From positions 16,587 through 80,586 of the forward strand of contig JAEYOY010000075.1 in the NCBI GenBank assembly GCA_023411215.1: a stretch of 64,000 nt of DNA, in the 5' to 3' direction. The DNA is from Bacillota bacterium (GTDB lineage Bacteria > Bacillota > Clostridia > Lachnospirales > Lachnospiraceae). Each line of letters begins with the position of its first letter. Within the stretch, counting starts at the first letter, position 1. Made by a program: the position numbers and the translations under genes. This document shows, piece after piece, positions 63,881 through 64,000 of the stretch. The notes beneath the pieces were generated by a model. The model saw only the letters and a program-made list of their open reading frames with translations. It made no database searches and had not been told where the DNA came from.

Positions 63881-64000
63881 TAGGAGGCGGTGATTAACCG
63901 CCGTCCTCTCACAGCACCGTGCGTACCGTTCGGTACACGGCGCTTTCAATAGTTGACATGCACAGACTGATATGCAATGGCCAAGTCATAAAAGCCATTG
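63881..64000 (-). ncRNA. Group II intron 3' end (domains V and VI), partial
   Basis: On the minus strand AGCGCCGTG-loop-CACGGTGCT (63913-63944) has the size and AGC start of group II domain V (the catalytic triad), followed by a domain VI-like stem (63881-63908, GAGGACGGCGG with CCGCCTCCTA). It ends near CGAT at about 63875, a normal 3' splice end. The reverse-transcriptase gene and 5' part lie beyond the right window edge. Confidence 0.7.

Overview
The window looks like a chromosome segment from an AT-rich, anaerobic, spore-forming member of the Clostridia, most likely a Lachnospiraceae relative of the Clostridium phytofermentans type. The evidence is the strong AGGAGG ribosome-binding sites with frequent GTG/TTG starts, a LysM-GH18 spore cortex hydrolase gene, CwlD-like and NodB-type wall enzymes, a SpoIIE-type phosphatase, a sensory [FeFe]-hydrogenase-like protein and clostridial housekeeping genes (enolase, argH, glycogen phosphorylase, M32 carboxypeptidase). 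No rRNA, tRNA or CRISPR array was seen. Layout: (1) 436-15836 is one tightly packed operon for a non-canonical Tad/type IV pilus-like machine. It holds three ParA/CpaE-fold proteins that all lack the Walker A lysine, a small two-TM protein, a SAF-domain CpaB-like protein, a TadA/CpaF ATPase, a fused TadB/TadC-like membrane protein, four small tandem pilin-like proteins, two giant membrane-anchored proteins in which Cys/His zinc-knuckle motifs alternate with Ig-like domains, and a further anchored protein. No prepilin peptidase or type III prepilin cleavage motif is visible. It is followed by an SLH-like secreted protein and a 1276-residue secreted protein (16436-21537), which may be the surface partners. 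(2) 21.6-26 kb is an accessory zone with small orphan genes, an IS110-family transposase, a gene split by a canonical -1 frameshift heptamer, and a decayed fragment of the 1276-residue surface protein gene. (3) 26-34 kb carries two thiol peroxidases of the glutathione peroxidase family, an XRE regulator, a CorC/CNNM protein, a zinc-dependent phospholipase-like protein, a CoiA-like protein, a YbaK-type deacylase, an esterase and a flavin reductase. (4) 34.0-39.7 kb is a spore cortex hydrolase gene (two LysM plus GH18) cut in two by a 4.4-kb element with a large serine recombinase. Removing the element at a shared ATATAC core rebuilds a 427-codon frame exactly. Its cargo includes a NodB polysaccharide deacetylase and a CwlD-like amidase, the enzyme pair that makes muramic lactam in spore cortex. 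(5) 40-64 kb is ordinary backbone: tandem signal peptidases, a sensory hydrogenase / SpoIIE phosphatase / 2Fe-2S thioredoxin-like cluster with a promoter and palindromic operator, argH, M32 carboxypeptidase, eno, a metallo-beta-lactamase-fold hydrolase, a Ca2+-type P-ATPase, MATE and DedA proteins, a PgsA-like synthase, an AI-2E family exporter, and a LacI-type regulator facing glgP across a textbook promoter and operator. The right edge holds the catalytic 3' end (domains V and VI) of a group II intron on the minus strand. Palindromic intergenic repeats (about 30.4, 46.6, 54.1-54.4 and 58.6 kb) share flanking words.
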